A DNA stretch of 64,000 nt from Diploptera punctata (lineage: Eukaryota; Arthropoda; Insecta; Blattodea; Blaberidae): contig JASPKZ010001239.1 of assembly GCA_030220185.1 (NCBI GenBank), positions 1 to 64,000 on the forward strand, read 5' to 3'. Shown here in pieces: positions 1 through 11,522 of this stretch. Each line of letters opens with the position of its first letter. Position 1 is the stretch's first letter. The position numbers and the translations under genes are program-made. Under the pieces are notes generated by a model, which worked only from the letters and a program-made list of their open reading frames with translations, did not search any database and was not told the DNA's origin.

Positions 1-1564
<1,564 letters not shown>

Positions 1565-1885
1565 GGTCCACCGCTGTGGTCTCGAGGGAGCGTGCTGCTT
1601 GTCATACAGCGGGCCTGGGTTCGATTCCCGGACGGGAAAGGCTCCCCTGGGTGAGTTTTTTTCGGGTTTTTTCCTCACCTGTAAGACAAATATCAGAAAG
1701 CTTAGGGCCTAACGGTTCCCGAAAATCATCCGACCATCATCATCATTATCATCATCCTTCACCGGTGTGGAAAGCAACGGGATGCTACCACACCTATAAT
1801 TTCCAAATTTTTAAAGCTGCAAAGCATTGCATGAAAATGCTATGATTGCAGTTAAAGACCTGCCTTCGGGCAGGATTACTATGAA
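1565..1885 (+). mobile_element. SINE-A, tRNA-headed, near full length
   Basis: The head (1570-1640) has a pol III A-box-like TGTGGTCTCGAGG and a B-box GGTTCGATTCCC. The body carries TTTTTTCGGGTTTTTTCCTC, a (TCA)n stretch, and a conserved 3' part with CACACCTA and a hairpin-like CCTGCCTTCGGGCAGG near the end. The same unit recurs at 18946-19276, 20383-20703 and 62740-63078. It is non-coding and depends on an autonomous LINE. Confidence 0.85.
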
Positions 1886-2288
1886 TGTTATATTGCAGAT
1901 TTTCGCGGATATAAGTATGAGTATGAAATTTTTCTTGGGTTTTCCGCGTCTTGGATTCAAGTTCGGCCTCTGGCCACCGATTTCGACGTTTCGGCATGAT
2001 CCGACGTGCCATTAACAAGGAATGATAAGTTCGAGTCACAGGTTTAGGTCTTATATAATAAAATGCATAGAGTTTTCGCTGTGGTCCGCTTTTCGAAGAC
2101 GTACTACTTTCTATAGTAGTTCCAATGTAACACAACTGAACTTTTAAGAGACTATTTGTGTTTGTCAACCCTTCCCAATCCGTTTGTACATACTTGATGT
2201 AAGAACTAAATGAGGATTTGTTTAACTTCGTAAATACAGTTAGAATAGAATATCACATTAACATGCGAACTCAATAAAAAATTGTAGG
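1886..2288. other. No recognisable feature
   Basis: AT-rich sequence with only short open frames. I see no family match or repeat shared with the rest of the window. Confidence 0.5.
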
Positions 2289-2864
2289 ACTATTTAACTT
2301 ATGCTCCAAATGGTAGTCAATGACCAATCACGTTTCAATGAATTTTGTTTTATAACCAATGACAGTCGTGTTTCACCTCGCTCTTTATCGATTTATCTTT
2401 ATCATCTCCTGCTTTTGTGATAATGAAAGCTCCTCCTTTTTAATATTCTAAACACGTCAGAGCATTATTTTTCTCCAACAAATACATTGAATATAGCAAA
2501 TAATGAACTGATTCCTCGATTTTATTGAGTTGTTTACTGAAAAAATTAATGACCTATAATGTTGATTATAATATAGGCCTATAGTTTGATGTGTTTATTT
2601 TTTCCCCCACTATGGTGCATTCTTACAATATTGCGATCCTATTTGGCAATAAATAATATGATAAAGTTGCAGTGAATGAACATAACTTCACATTTCTGAT
2701 TTGTTTTCAAAAATCGCCATTTGCATTAAATATATAAACATTTTAAAATACCGGTAACTACATTTAAATAATGATTTTTCAGTAAACAGCGTAATTTTAT
2801 TCCTTAAATTGTCCTAACAAATGCCACTCTTGATTTCCAAATCTATCTATCTATCTTCGGGTTT

Positions 2865-3494
2865 TTACAGCTGCTGCCGTCTTCCCGTGCCAAACCTCCA
2901 AAGCCTACGGTCTTGGGCATCTTCGATGCTTAGCCCTCTAGCTTGCATTACTGTCTTCATGTTTTCCTTCCATGTTAACCTTGGTCTTCCTCTTTTCTTC
3001 TTTCTGTTAGGATGCCATTCATATAGTTGCTTCGGCCATCGCTCATCTTCCATTCTTAAAACATGTCCTAACCACTTTAATTCCTTTTCCTCAATTCTTT
3101 CAATTATGCTTTCTTCTGCTTCCATTTTGTTTCTAATTTCCTTATTTGTGACACGTTCTAATTTAGACTTTCTGGCACTTCTTCGTAAATAATCCATTTC
3201 TAGAGCTATTAGTCTATTCTTGTAGTACTTATTGATTGTCCATACCTCACTTCCGTACATTGCAACAGATTCCACCAATGTTTTACCAATATATTTCTTT
3301 GTGTCTTTCCAAATATGCTTATCCCACCATATGGAATTTAATGATGATATTATTTTGCTACTCAATTCAATTCTATGTTTTATGTTCTCTTTGCCTATAC
3401 CTTCGATGTTATCCATAATCATTCCCAAATATTTAGTTTGTTTCACTTGCTTTATTTGGATTCCATCTTCCAATACTAAGTTTTTCTCTTTCAT
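2865..3494 (-). pseudogene. LINE C-terminal domain (RT thumb and tail)
   Basis: A 209-residue open stretch continuing the LINE ORF after a frameshift. Typical landmarks are TKYLGMIMDN, VAMYGSEVWTINK, WLGHVLRMEDERWPK, and GRPRLTWKENM close to the end. This is the conserved C-terminal end of RTE-like LINE polymerases. It ends about 20 bp before the (AGAT)n tail, so it has essentially no 3' UTR. Confidence 0.8.
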
Positions 3495-3575
3495 TGCTAT
3501 TTATTGCCAGATATTCTGTTTTTTGTAAATTTACTGTGAGACCCCATGATTCATATGTGCTTTTCAACCTTTTTA

Positions 3576-4349
3576 TCATGAATTCCATATCAAAATGTCT
3601 TGCGCTAAAACCAGTTGATCATCGGCAAATTGTAATGTCAGCAAAAATCTATTGCCTATTGGGATCCCCATACCTTTACAGCTTTGTTTCCATTTCATTA
3701 ATATAAATTCTACATAAATATTAAATAAAATTGGTGATAGACTGCATCCTTGTTTCAATCCCTTTGAGGTGTTTATAGGATTAGACATTATATTTCCCAT
3801 TTTAACATAAGCGGAGTTATCTTTATAGGTTTGTTTAATAATTTCTATTAGGTTTCTGTCAATATTGTATTTCTCCAATACTTCCCATAATTTGTTCCTC
3901 GGAATTGAGTCATAAGCTTTCTCTAAATCTAGGTGGAATAATTCTCCTGCTACTTCATTAATTTTGTTTCTAATTCCTCGTACATTCCACGTGCCTATAT
4001 TCAATGTCCGTTTTCGTTGCTTTTGTCTTTCATACTTTTTTCTGTCCGGCTTTGATTGATTTGGTCTTTTAGCATTTTGTTTTTTTTTTTTAATGTGTGG
4101 GGAGCTGGCCCACAGCATAAACCCCCAACCTGGAGGACCAGGAAAATTTCTGTCTGGGTTTTCCTCCCATAGCCTTTGAAGATCCCTCTTCACCGCAAGG
4201 CAGCGTTTCTCTATTTCCCTTAGAGATAGGGTTGCCTCTTCCGCCAGATCCGCCGTGATGAAGGACTCCTTCTGCGCCGACTCTGCCGTTGAGGTCTTCA
4301 CCGTAACCCTGGCTAGGGGCCCTTTCAGAGTACTATCAGTCGGAGCCAA
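3576..4349 (-). pseudogene. EN-RT fusion ORF of deleted LINE
   Basis: Residues 1-115 are a basic leader. LNIGTWNVRGIRNKINEV (about 115-132) is the start of an APE-type endonuclease. The next residues, FHLDLEKAYDSIPR, already belong to the reverse transcriptase palm, so most of EN and the RT fingers are missing. GLKQGCSLSPILFNIYV and FADDQLVLAQD, the catalytic FADD box, follow. The frame then breaks, and RT/thumb continues in the 2865-3494 frame. Known for the family: EN nicks target DNA and RT primes from the nick. This copy cannot make either enzyme. Confidence 0.8.
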
Positions 4350-4634
4350 CTGAACCCTGGTTTTTTAACGAGGTTGTTACTCCTCCCCCTCCTCCTTTCT
4401 CATCCGGGCTTGGGACCGGCCATGGCGGAGTTCCAAATCCTCTAGATAAATTGGAAATCACTCATGGCATTACTTATGATGATAATAATAAAAAAAATAT
4501 GTAGGGCAATAATAAAAAAATATGATAAAAACCGGATAGTTCCCTCTATCATGTGTAAACCAATCACTAAATATATGTATCATGTGGGCAAAGTCTGGAA
4601 GAGAAATCTTGATATAATACATCAACAATTCTGC

Positions 4635-5065
4635 AGCGTTTCACTAACTCACTCACTCGCACAATCGAACCTAGGTTCATGGCCGCGCGGACATAAGTTC
4701 TCCACACATCCCTATCCTGGGCTAATGTTTTCAATCATCCCCTGTACAATCTACTTTCCTCAAATCGTGGTTAATGTTATTCATCCACCTTAATTTTGGT
4801 CTACCGACTGGGAGTTTTACCTCTGATTTTCCTACAAGAAGCTTTTCCAAGCCCCTCTTTCATTCCCCATTCGTGCCACATGCCCTGTCCATCGCAATTT
4901 ATGAGACTTAATTGTTCTTATTATATTTTGTTTCCTATAATGCTCATGTAGCTCACTGTTATGTAGTTTTCTCCATTCGCCTGTCTGATCATCTGGCTTT
5001 GGTCCAAAAATTTTCCTAAGAGCTTTATTTTCAAATACTCTTAGGGTCGAATCTTTGAACGCATT
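4635..5065 (-). mobile_element. RTE-P 3' fragment
   Basis: 5'-truncated copy of the commonest LINE in the window. The minus-strand reading starts with the frame for LRVFENK, runs through GEWRKLHNSELHEHY-like and GRPKLRW-like phrases, and ends in a GAGTGAGTTAGT tail. Matching copies lie at 9171, 15991, 25198, 30689, 53077 and 59226. Many frame breaks. Confidence 0.75.
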
Positions 5066-5277
5066 AGACCGTAAAAGGCGTTCTCTGCTGAGAAAGTTTT
5101 ATCCTAATACGATTTTGCTTACTCAGAAATCTATTCATGCGATAATAATTGTTGAAATTCGTAAGCTACCTGACGAGGTAACTTAAGATCATAACTTAAG
5201 ATAGAAACTTATCGTGAGAATTCCGAAGGGAACCGATGGTAACCGATGTAGTTTGAAACCTTGCCACTTTATCCAAG

Positions 5278-5469
5278 TTGTCGGACCTTGAAGACTTCGA
5301 TCATGTTTTCAGTATACGCGGAGAAGAGGAATTTGATAGAGTGTACCAAAGAATTCAACTGGAAGAACAGGAGAATCGGCGTAATATTGCGCGACTCAGA
5401 CGTCGTTGTATACGGTATTATTTGCGGGACGCAAGCGTAAATGCGTTCCTCTATAGCAGACGAAAATAA
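5278..5469 (+). CDS. Short ORF, weak resemblance to a PIF/Harbinger N-terminus
   Basis: A 63-residue frame with no ATG at its beginning (opens at TTG). It is acidic at first (EEEFDRVYQRIQLEEQENRR) then basic, with RRRCIRYYLRDAS, which resembles the RRRYLRD segment ahead of the nuclease domain in HARBI1-like transposases. The resemblance is from memory and short. It could equally be a chance frame. No nuclease domain follows. Confidence 0.25.
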   Translation: MSDLEDFDHVFSIRGEEEFDRVYQRIQLEEQENRRNIARLRRRCIRYYLRDASVNAFLYSRRK

Positions 5470-5932
5470 CGGAAGTGGTTTTATCGCTGAGAATTCTGGG
5501 TAATTTCTTGCCAATATTACGAAAACGACGACTTTCATGCATGACCAGTTAGTGGGTAACTAATTCGATCTTTGCACTCGCTCACGGTGAGTCAGCTCAC
5601 CAGTGATTGGATGCAATTTGATTAGAGACTAATGTATTTGCATGCGGCCCTTAATCTTTCTCCGTCTTTAAAGTAAGAAGAGTCCATTTCACTGGATTGA
5701 CACTTCTACTAATTCAACTTCGTTTCTAACCATATGCCAAAAGAATGGGGTTGTAATGTGATATATGCTCTCTTTCTCATCAACTGCAAGTTTCGTGATT
5801 CGAGTTCCGCATTCACCGAATGGCATTTATGTAGTCTAGTTTATGTTTATGCAACTCTTAAATAACTACGTTACGTGGCTGATGTGTTAATATGTTTAAG
5901 TGTTTATTTAGTGTGTGTTGCATCGTCCTCAA

Positions 5933-6107
5933 TTAAAATGGATTTCTGTTTTAAAAAAACCTCAATTAGTTAAAACCATGTAGGCCTTTCTGAACATGTT
6001 CCATCTTCGGCATGTTATTTGGTACAAAATGTTCTGAAAGGCTTACACGGTTTTAACTAATTGACGAAGTTATTTTAAAAATAAATACATTTTAATTGAG
6101 GGACGAC
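5933..6107. mobile_element. Hairpin MITE with ~70-bp inverted arms
   Basis: Left arm TCGTCCTCAATTAAAATG...AGTTAAAACC...GCCTTTCTGAACAT and its diverged reverse complement up to CATTTTAATTGAGGGACGA. The loop is only about 25 bp. There is no coding capacity. The parent transposon cannot be identified from the window. Confidence 0.7.
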
Positions 6108-6170
6108 TTATATATCAGGCACTTATTTTAATATTAAACAATATTACATGCATGTATCTGTTATATAATA

Positions 6171-6470
6171 GGGGCACGCCGTAGCGTAGTGGTTAAGGCA
6201 CTGAGCTACAAGCCGGAGGGTCGAGGGTTCAAGTCCCGTTGGGGTCAGGATTTTTAAACTGACCCAAACCCTCTGGCGGCAATATGGCCCTGGGGTCGAC
6301 TCAGCCTCTAACGGAAATGAGTACCAGACTCTTGTTATGGGGTAAAGACGGCCGTCACGCAGGGCTGACAACCCGGCTGGCACAAAGTGCCGATTGTCTA
6401 GAAAAAGTGGAAACCTTAACCTCCTACTACCCCAAGGGCCTCCGGGCCTGTTGAGGGATCACTTTAATCT
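6171..6470 (+). mobile_element. SINE-B, tRNA-headed, full length
   Basis: Begins GGGGCACGCCGTAGCGTAG with A-box GTAGTGGTTAAGGCACTG and B-box GGTTCAAGTCCC. The body holds CTGGGGTCGACTCAGCCTC and CTACTACCCCAAGGGCC, and ends near GGGATCACTTTA. Other copies are at 17577, 19946, 30808, 52756 and 60717. In better copies the 3' tail is (TTTAC)n. Confidence 0.9.
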
Positions 6471-6661
6471 GTTATATAACATATCGATTATGGATTCTAC
6501 ACCAACACCGCTTCTGGCCCGTTTTTTGGGCATACAGAAGTCTATACTATTTTTTTATTCTACTTGGATTTGGGATAGTTTCTTTTATTATTTGCCACAA
6601 AAGTAGTAAATAGGAAGCCTTTGGAAATTTAGGAATAATTTTTGCTATAGTTCAGTTCTGG

Positions 6662-6870
6662 TTTCTGTAGCCCCATTTGAGTGTTCTCCATGAGAAGTTG
6701 CTCCAACTGGACATACTGTTTCACAAGGAGCATGCTCACAATGTTGACACATAGTAGGTTGGAAAGATACTTTTGGATTTTTAAAAATGTCTTTTTCATC
6801 ATTTTTTTCTTTATTTATATTATCATCATTATATTCTGTGTTGTATGGTGCGGTAAGAGGGGAGGATAGG
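6662..6870 (-). pseudogene. Bacterial-type 4Fe-4S ferredoxin-domain fragment (ActB-like), probable symbiont-to-host transfer
   Basis: The minus-strand frame from about 6860 to 6685 reads NIFK-type AT-rich codons and then [20 protein letters not shown] followed by GATSHG. C-x2-C-x4-C-x3-CP is the classic iron-sulfur binding signature of the DmsB/PsrB/NrfC/ActB family of bacterial respiratory subunits; FQP.-CQHCE-APCE-VCPV is the Bacteroidetes alternative complex III style. The conserved continuation (YNRC-GTRYC) is absent: the frame runs into unrelated residues and stops. It is an isolated, 3'-truncated piece with no ribosome-binding site or neighbouring bacterial genes. What is seen is the motif; origin from Blattabacterium or a relative is inference. 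Confidence 0.7.
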
Positions 6871-7064
6871 TTGCAAGTACTGCCAGGAACTACGCTCAAT
6901 TTTAAAAACATAATAGTTATTACACGTTGAATTTTTTTGTATTTACCACTTCTGTGTTAGTGAAAATTTATGTTTTCTCATAAGTTTGGAGTGTTCATTA
7001 TAGAATAGTGTTGTTTTTATAACAATTTATTTTATTATTATCATTAATAGGAAAATGTTTTTTG

Positions 7065-7222
7065 CATGGCTACTACTTCCCTCCCCCCTCCTGCCACGCG
7101 TCTTTGGATTCACCAAGACGGCTACAGCTACCAGAACTGGACTATACAGGACGAGTCAGGAGGAAAGGTACATGCTTGGAGGGATGAGAGCACTGGTGAT
7201 TCTGAACAAAAAAACTTCTAAT
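7065..7222 (+). CDS. Possible exon or short ORF, function unknown
   Basis: An ATG frame of about 50 codons, more GC-rich than its surroundings, reading MATTSLPPPATRLWIHQDGY then SYQNWTIQDESGGKVHAWRD. Its last codons cross the left boundary of the foldback at 7192, so the full frame is fortuitous beyond that point. A possible acceptor (TTAATAG) lies just upstream. I do not recognise a family. Confidence 0.2.
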
Positions 7223-8103
7223 ATACATGTGGCATTTTCTTAACCGTTTCAGGGCAATTTAATGAAAACAGCGAGGAACCGGAAAAGTGCGGGTGACAGT
7301 AAATCAAGATACTTTTATCTTAAGTTTTGTTTAATGGTGTATGTTTCCTCACAAAATATATTCAAACTCTCCATCGCCAACTTCAATGCATTTTGCTGCT
7401 GTTGTAGACAGCTGTTGCGTTGCTGATCTGAGCTCATTCGTACATTCCTTTACTTGAGCACAAACATGAAAAGTCCCTCTCTTGTGTCCACTCTGTGCTT
7501 GTAGACGCTCTTAAGTCAACCCCACAAACAGTAATCTAATGGGGTAATATCAGGTGACCTCGGTAACCAAGCAATGATTCCACTGCGACTGATTCTTTGA
7601 AAATATGTTACCAGAATATCCCTTTGGCAAAAAATAGCTCGTATGTACTTTCAGCATGGCGGAGCTCCTGCACATTGCGTACGGCCTGTTAAACGACACC
7701 TCAACAAAATGTATCCTGGACGTTGAGTCGGTCGCAGTGGAGTCATTGCTTGGCCGCCGAGGTCACCTGATCTTACCCCATTAGATTACTGTTTATGGGG
7801 TTGGCTTAACAGTGGACGCAAGATAACAACTTCTCATGTTTGTGCTCAAGTAAAGGAACGTACGAATGAGCTCAGATCAGTAACACAACTGTCTACAAGA
7901 GCAGCAAAATGCATTGAAGTTGGCGATGGACTTTTTGAACATCTTTTGTGAGGAGTCGTACACAATTAAACAAAACTTCAGATAACAGTATCTTGATTTA
8001 CTGTCACCCGCAATTTTCCGGTTCCTCGTTGTTTTCATTAAATTGCCCTGAAACGGTTAAGAAAAGGCGATATGTATACGTTTTTTTGTTTAGAATCACC
8101 AGT
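7192..8103. mobile_element. Foldback of ~400-bp inverted arms derived from a mariner-like transposon 3' end
   Basis: Left arm 7192-7595 and right arm 7725-8103 are inverted copies (about 80-85% by eye), both starting ACTGGTGATTCTRAACAAAA at the outer end. The unique spacer is about 130 bp. The right arm plus spacer contains the C-terminal end of a transposase reading frame (7603-7951), so the arms duplicate coding sequence and the 3' terminal region. Confidence 0.75.
7603..7951 (+). pseudogene. Mariner-like transposase C-terminal pseudogene
   Basis: Reads ARMYFQHGGAPAHCVRP, then WPPRSPDLTPLDYCLWGWL, and ends DGLFEHLL-stop. These are the second and third catalytic boxes of a DDE/D mariner-type transposase (family forms QQDGAPAH and RSPDLTPLDFFLWG). 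The second catalytic Asp is replaced by Gly (GGC at 7658-7660), and a conserved Trp of the GRWIGR phrase is a TGA stop at 7724-7726. The N-terminal DNA-binding domain and first Asp are absent. It is dead. Confidence 0.75.
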
Positions 8104-9060
8104 ACTACACTCTAATTCAGCCCAGGAAGTTACTACAGACCTTATGGGCTATGACAGAGCCCCCCTACGTATTACCCGTTTAAGGAGTAAGCGCAGTTGT
8201 TGACGGAGGGCTCTGCAGTCGTGTTTATGCAGGAATAGACCACGTGACACTGCTATCTACGAGTGCAAAGGGGAATGGGACGTGGGACGCTGACAGTGTA
8301 CACTGCCTTATATGACGTCACGTGTACCAACAAACAGAGCTTCCTGATTCTTCCGCCTGCAGAGATACTTTGAATGAGTAATACAGAGGGTAGATGTTGC
8401 CAAACACATAATAACGGCATTTGTTTGTTTAGGGAGGGGAGGAGGGTAAGGTTAGCAGTACGTTTTCTAAATCTATGTACTATGCATTTTAAAAAACATA
8501 GTTTTTCTTTTACGGCATGCAAACTAGTTTTATAGTAAATATGAGAGTCGACACTTTCATACAGGATAGTGCAGACCCGCACGAGCTCAATGACAAGTGG
8601 TAACTGTTTTTTTTCTTTAAGAGCGGGTGGCTTGGACGGCTACAACTTACAACTATGAACCTGCTGTGTTGCAATCTTCAGTTTTATATAAGGATTTCTC
8701 TAAAGAAAATACTGTTAAAATGGCAACCCAGTTCCTTATTCCAAACACACAGTATCTTCCTGGGTTGAATCTGACTGTATCATCCCTCAAGGCATGTACC
8801 TTTCCTCCTGACTCACTCTGTACATTAGCTATTGGTCTATTAGGATTTGTTGTCTGAGCTCATCGTACATTTACGTCTAGACACCCGGGCATGTTTAACA
8901 TCAGCAACAAACATAATTATTGCCGTTCCTACTGGAATTATTTTTTTAGAAAGGAGACAATTTATATTTACTTAGTATGATGCATTAATTAATAATATTT
9001 ATAACGGATCCCCATGGCTTTGAATGTCAATCGTAAAGCTTTTATTTAAGGGGTAGGATT
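8104..9060. other. No firm feature; one possible exon-like frame
   Basis: The stretch 8627-8857 is open for 76 codons (AWTATTYNYEPAVLQSSVL and onward) directly after a pyrimidine tract ending TTTAAG, which could be a splice acceptor. No family is recognised, and there is no start codon at the beginning. A short palindrome around 8156-8214 (AGAGCCC...GGGCTCT) is also present. Confidence 0.2.
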
Positions 9061-9170
9061 TCTTCTTCTTCCTTCCAAGTATTAGGCCAAGGCCTGTTAC
9101 GGTCCTATAGAAAATTTTCCCTCCAGCGTTTCATAGGACGGCCCAGTGATCTTCGTCCTCTTGGGGTAGG
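9061..9170 (-). mobile_element. 3' tail of a second RTE-like LINE
   Basis: Minus-strand reading RGRRSLGRPMKRWRENF, then DRNRPWPNTW, and an (AGA)n-rich tail. This is the end of a LINE polymerase of the LGRPLKRW...NRP type. It is related to the tails at 27418 and 33982. Confidence 0.6.
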
Positions 9171-9875
9171 ATTTGAATTAACTAAATATACGTTCACACA
9201 TATAAAAACATGATGTGATGGAAATGGACAGCCAATGACAAATGAGGGAAAATTTGAAGAAGTGACTGAATTGAAATACCTAGGAACAATAATTACAAAT
9301 AGGAATGAGATGCACAAAGAAATTAAACATAGGCTCAATTCTGAAAATGCTTGCTATTATGTATTACAGGGACTCTTGTCATCCCAACTCCTTTCAAAAG
9401 ATGTTAAACTGAAAATATATAAAACTGTTATTCTCCCAGTTATATTATATGAATTCGAAACATGGACTCTTACTTTAAAGGAAGAAAGAAGATTACGAGT
9501 GTTTGAGAATAAAGTTCTTTGGATTTTTTTTTTTGGAGATGAACATACAGGTGAATGGAGAAAATTTACATAACAGTGAGCTACATGGTCTTTATAGGAA
9601 GTCAGATATACCGGTAATAAGGACAGTTGTCTCGTAGACTGCGATGAGTAGGACATGTGGCACGGATGGCGAATGAAAGACGTGCATGGAAGCTTCTTAT
9701 AGGAAAACGCCCAGTTGGTAGACCAAGAATGAGGTGGAAAAATAACATTAACCATGAAGTAGATTATACAGGGGATGATTGGAAAACATTAGCTCAGGAT
9801 AGGGATATATGTAGAATTTATGTCCGCGCGGTCATGAATGTACGGGTTCCATGGAGTCATTGAATTAGTTAGTTA
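9171..9875 (+). pseudogene. RTE-P copy, best plus-strand example
   Basis: Carries RT thumb and C-terminal phrases across several frames: VTELKYLGTIITNRNEMHKE, then KLKIYKTVILPVILYE, RRLRVFENKVL, MARMANERRAWKLLIGKRP, GRPRMRWKNNI and DWKTLAQDRD. The 3' tail is GAATTAGTTAGT. A loose duplication of GATTTGAATT (9168 region) and GATTTTGAATT (9875 region) may be the target site. At least three frame breaks. RTE elements prime reverse transcription at a nicked target using a short 3' UTR with microsatellite-like ends, which fits the (GTTA)n tails here. Confidence 0.8.
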
Positions 9876-10138
9876 GATTTTGAATTGGAATATAACTAAA
9901 TTACAATCTTAATTGATTCAATTAAGAATTAGAATTAAAATAAACTTGGTAGTCTGGGATCAGATATTTTACCATCTGAGCTGACGCGGCGAACTTCAGG
10001 CTGAATTTGTAATATTTTTATCTAATTTCCTATTAAAAATGTTTTTATTGAAAATCTTGTATTTAACATAAAATGTGTATGAAAAATCTGTCAAATTATC
10101 TTCAGGAAAAAATCATCGCGGGAATGTTTATTTAGAAC
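9876..10138. other. No recognisable feature
   Basis: AT-rich, with no long frames and no repeat shared within the window. Confidence 0.5.
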
Positions 10139-10785
10139 GACTATTTAACTCTTGCCCCAAATGGGAGTCAATGAACAATCTCGTTTCAATGAATTTTGTT
10201 TTACAACCAATCACAGTCGTGTTTCACCTCGATTTTTATCTACTTCTGTTTATCATATTAAAGAAAGCTCCTCTTTTTTAATATTCTGAACAGGTCAGAG
10301 CGTTATTTTGCAGTGAGACTGACTCTCGAACAAATACGTTGAATATAGCAAATAATGAACAGATTCCTTAGAACTACACATTTGATAATTGTGTGTTCAG
10401 TAATTGTGTTTTTAAATAATGCTTTTAAGGAGTTGTTTCCTAAAAAAATAATTAGTAACCTATAATGTTCGTTATAAACAGTTTGATATATTTCATTTTT
10501 TCTCCACTAGGGTGCATTCTTACAATATTGCTATCCTATTTGGCAAAAATAATATGACCTGGTTACAGTGGACGAAGAAAAGAAGGATAACCAAACATTT
10601 GTCATTTGTTTTCAAATATCCCCGTTTACATTAAATATATAAATATTTTAAAATAACTATATTGAAATAATGATTTGTGAGTAAACAGCTTAATTTTATT
10701 TGTTAAATAGTCCTAACAAATGTCACTCTTGATTTCCAAATCCTCTAGATAAATTGGAAATCACTCGTGGCATTACTTATGATGA
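10139..10785. repeat. Dispersed repeat, copy 2 (uninterrupted)
   Basis: Aligns with 2289-2843 plus 4431-4482. It retains the empty site GATTTCCAAATCCTCTAG at about 10732-10749, into which the LINE of copy 1 inserted. Near the 3' end it contains the short palindrome GATTTCCAA...TTGGAAATC. Confidence 0.8.
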
Positions 10786-11095
10786 AGTCTCAAAATCTCA
10801 GCAATAGAAATGATTGACAGTTTTATTAATTCCATTCTCGTATGTGACCGCTGACGAAACCAAGGTCAGTAGTATTCACCAATGTGAACAAATGATATAA
10901 AATTTCTCACTGTGTTAAAATAAAATGAGTTTCCATTGTTGTGATTTATGTATTGCATATCTTATCAGAGAGTTCGTCATAGTTAAGTTGAAAGATTTAA
11001 CACGCCATTTCGTAGTACACTTTAAACTTACGATATTATATTAGTTCTATTTTCTCCGTGTCCGTAGCGTTCATCCGCATTCTTTTTTATAATTC
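10786..11095. other. No recognisable feature
   Basis: AT-rich single-copy-looking sequence with no frame above 60 codons. Confidence 0.4.
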
Positions 11096-11154
11096 CGATT
11101 TATCAAGAAACAGGCGAGTGGAGAACACTGCATAACAGTGAGCTACGTGATTTT

Positions 11155-11218
<64 letters not shown>

Positions 11219-11338
11219 GCTTTATTTTAATAATAATAGCTTTATTTTACCTGGCAGAGTTAAGGCCTTAAGGCCTTGTCTACCACTCAACCAGGTTTAA
11301 AAAAAATACAATCAAAAAAATAGTCTTAAATCTAAATT

Positions 11339-11389
<51 letters not shown>

Positions 11390-11472
11390 GATTACAAGTT
11401 ATGAATACAATACAATTAATATTTATAATGTAATTTGATTTACTCTAAATTTAACGAATTAAATATATATGT

Positions 11473-11522
<50 letters not shown>

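Larger units (their letters stand above)
2844..4430 (-). mobile_element. Internally deleted non-LTR retrotransposon with both ends and a perfect target duplication
   Basis: Flanked by TTCCAAATC at 2835-2843 and 4431-4439. On the minus strand the 5' end begins CTCCGCCATGGCCGGTCCC and the 3' end is an (AGAT)n tail. It is only 1.59 kb because endonuclease and reverse transcriptase have been fused by a large internal deletion near 3940. Coding remnants are described separately. It resembles RTE-like elements (GTWNVRGI endonuclease start, WLGHVLRM near the C terminus). Confidence 0.85.
2289..4482. repeat. Dispersed repeat, copy 1, split by a LINE (2844-4430)
   Basis: The sequence 2289-2843 continuing at 4431-4482 aligns throughout with 10139-10785. 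Shared landmarks include CTATTTAACTY, CGTTTCAATGAATTTTG, GGTGCATTCTTACAATATTG and ATAAATTGGAAATCACTC. No coding capacity or terminal repeat is evident. Copy 2 shows the uninterrupted target, which fixes the LINE insertion boundaries in copy 1 exactly. Confidence 0.8.

Noticed and set aside
11476..11518. Origin-like or regulatory meaning for the (AT)n tracts
   Set aside because: They sit in the 3' UTR of a CR1-like tail and look like ordinary simple-repeat expansions.
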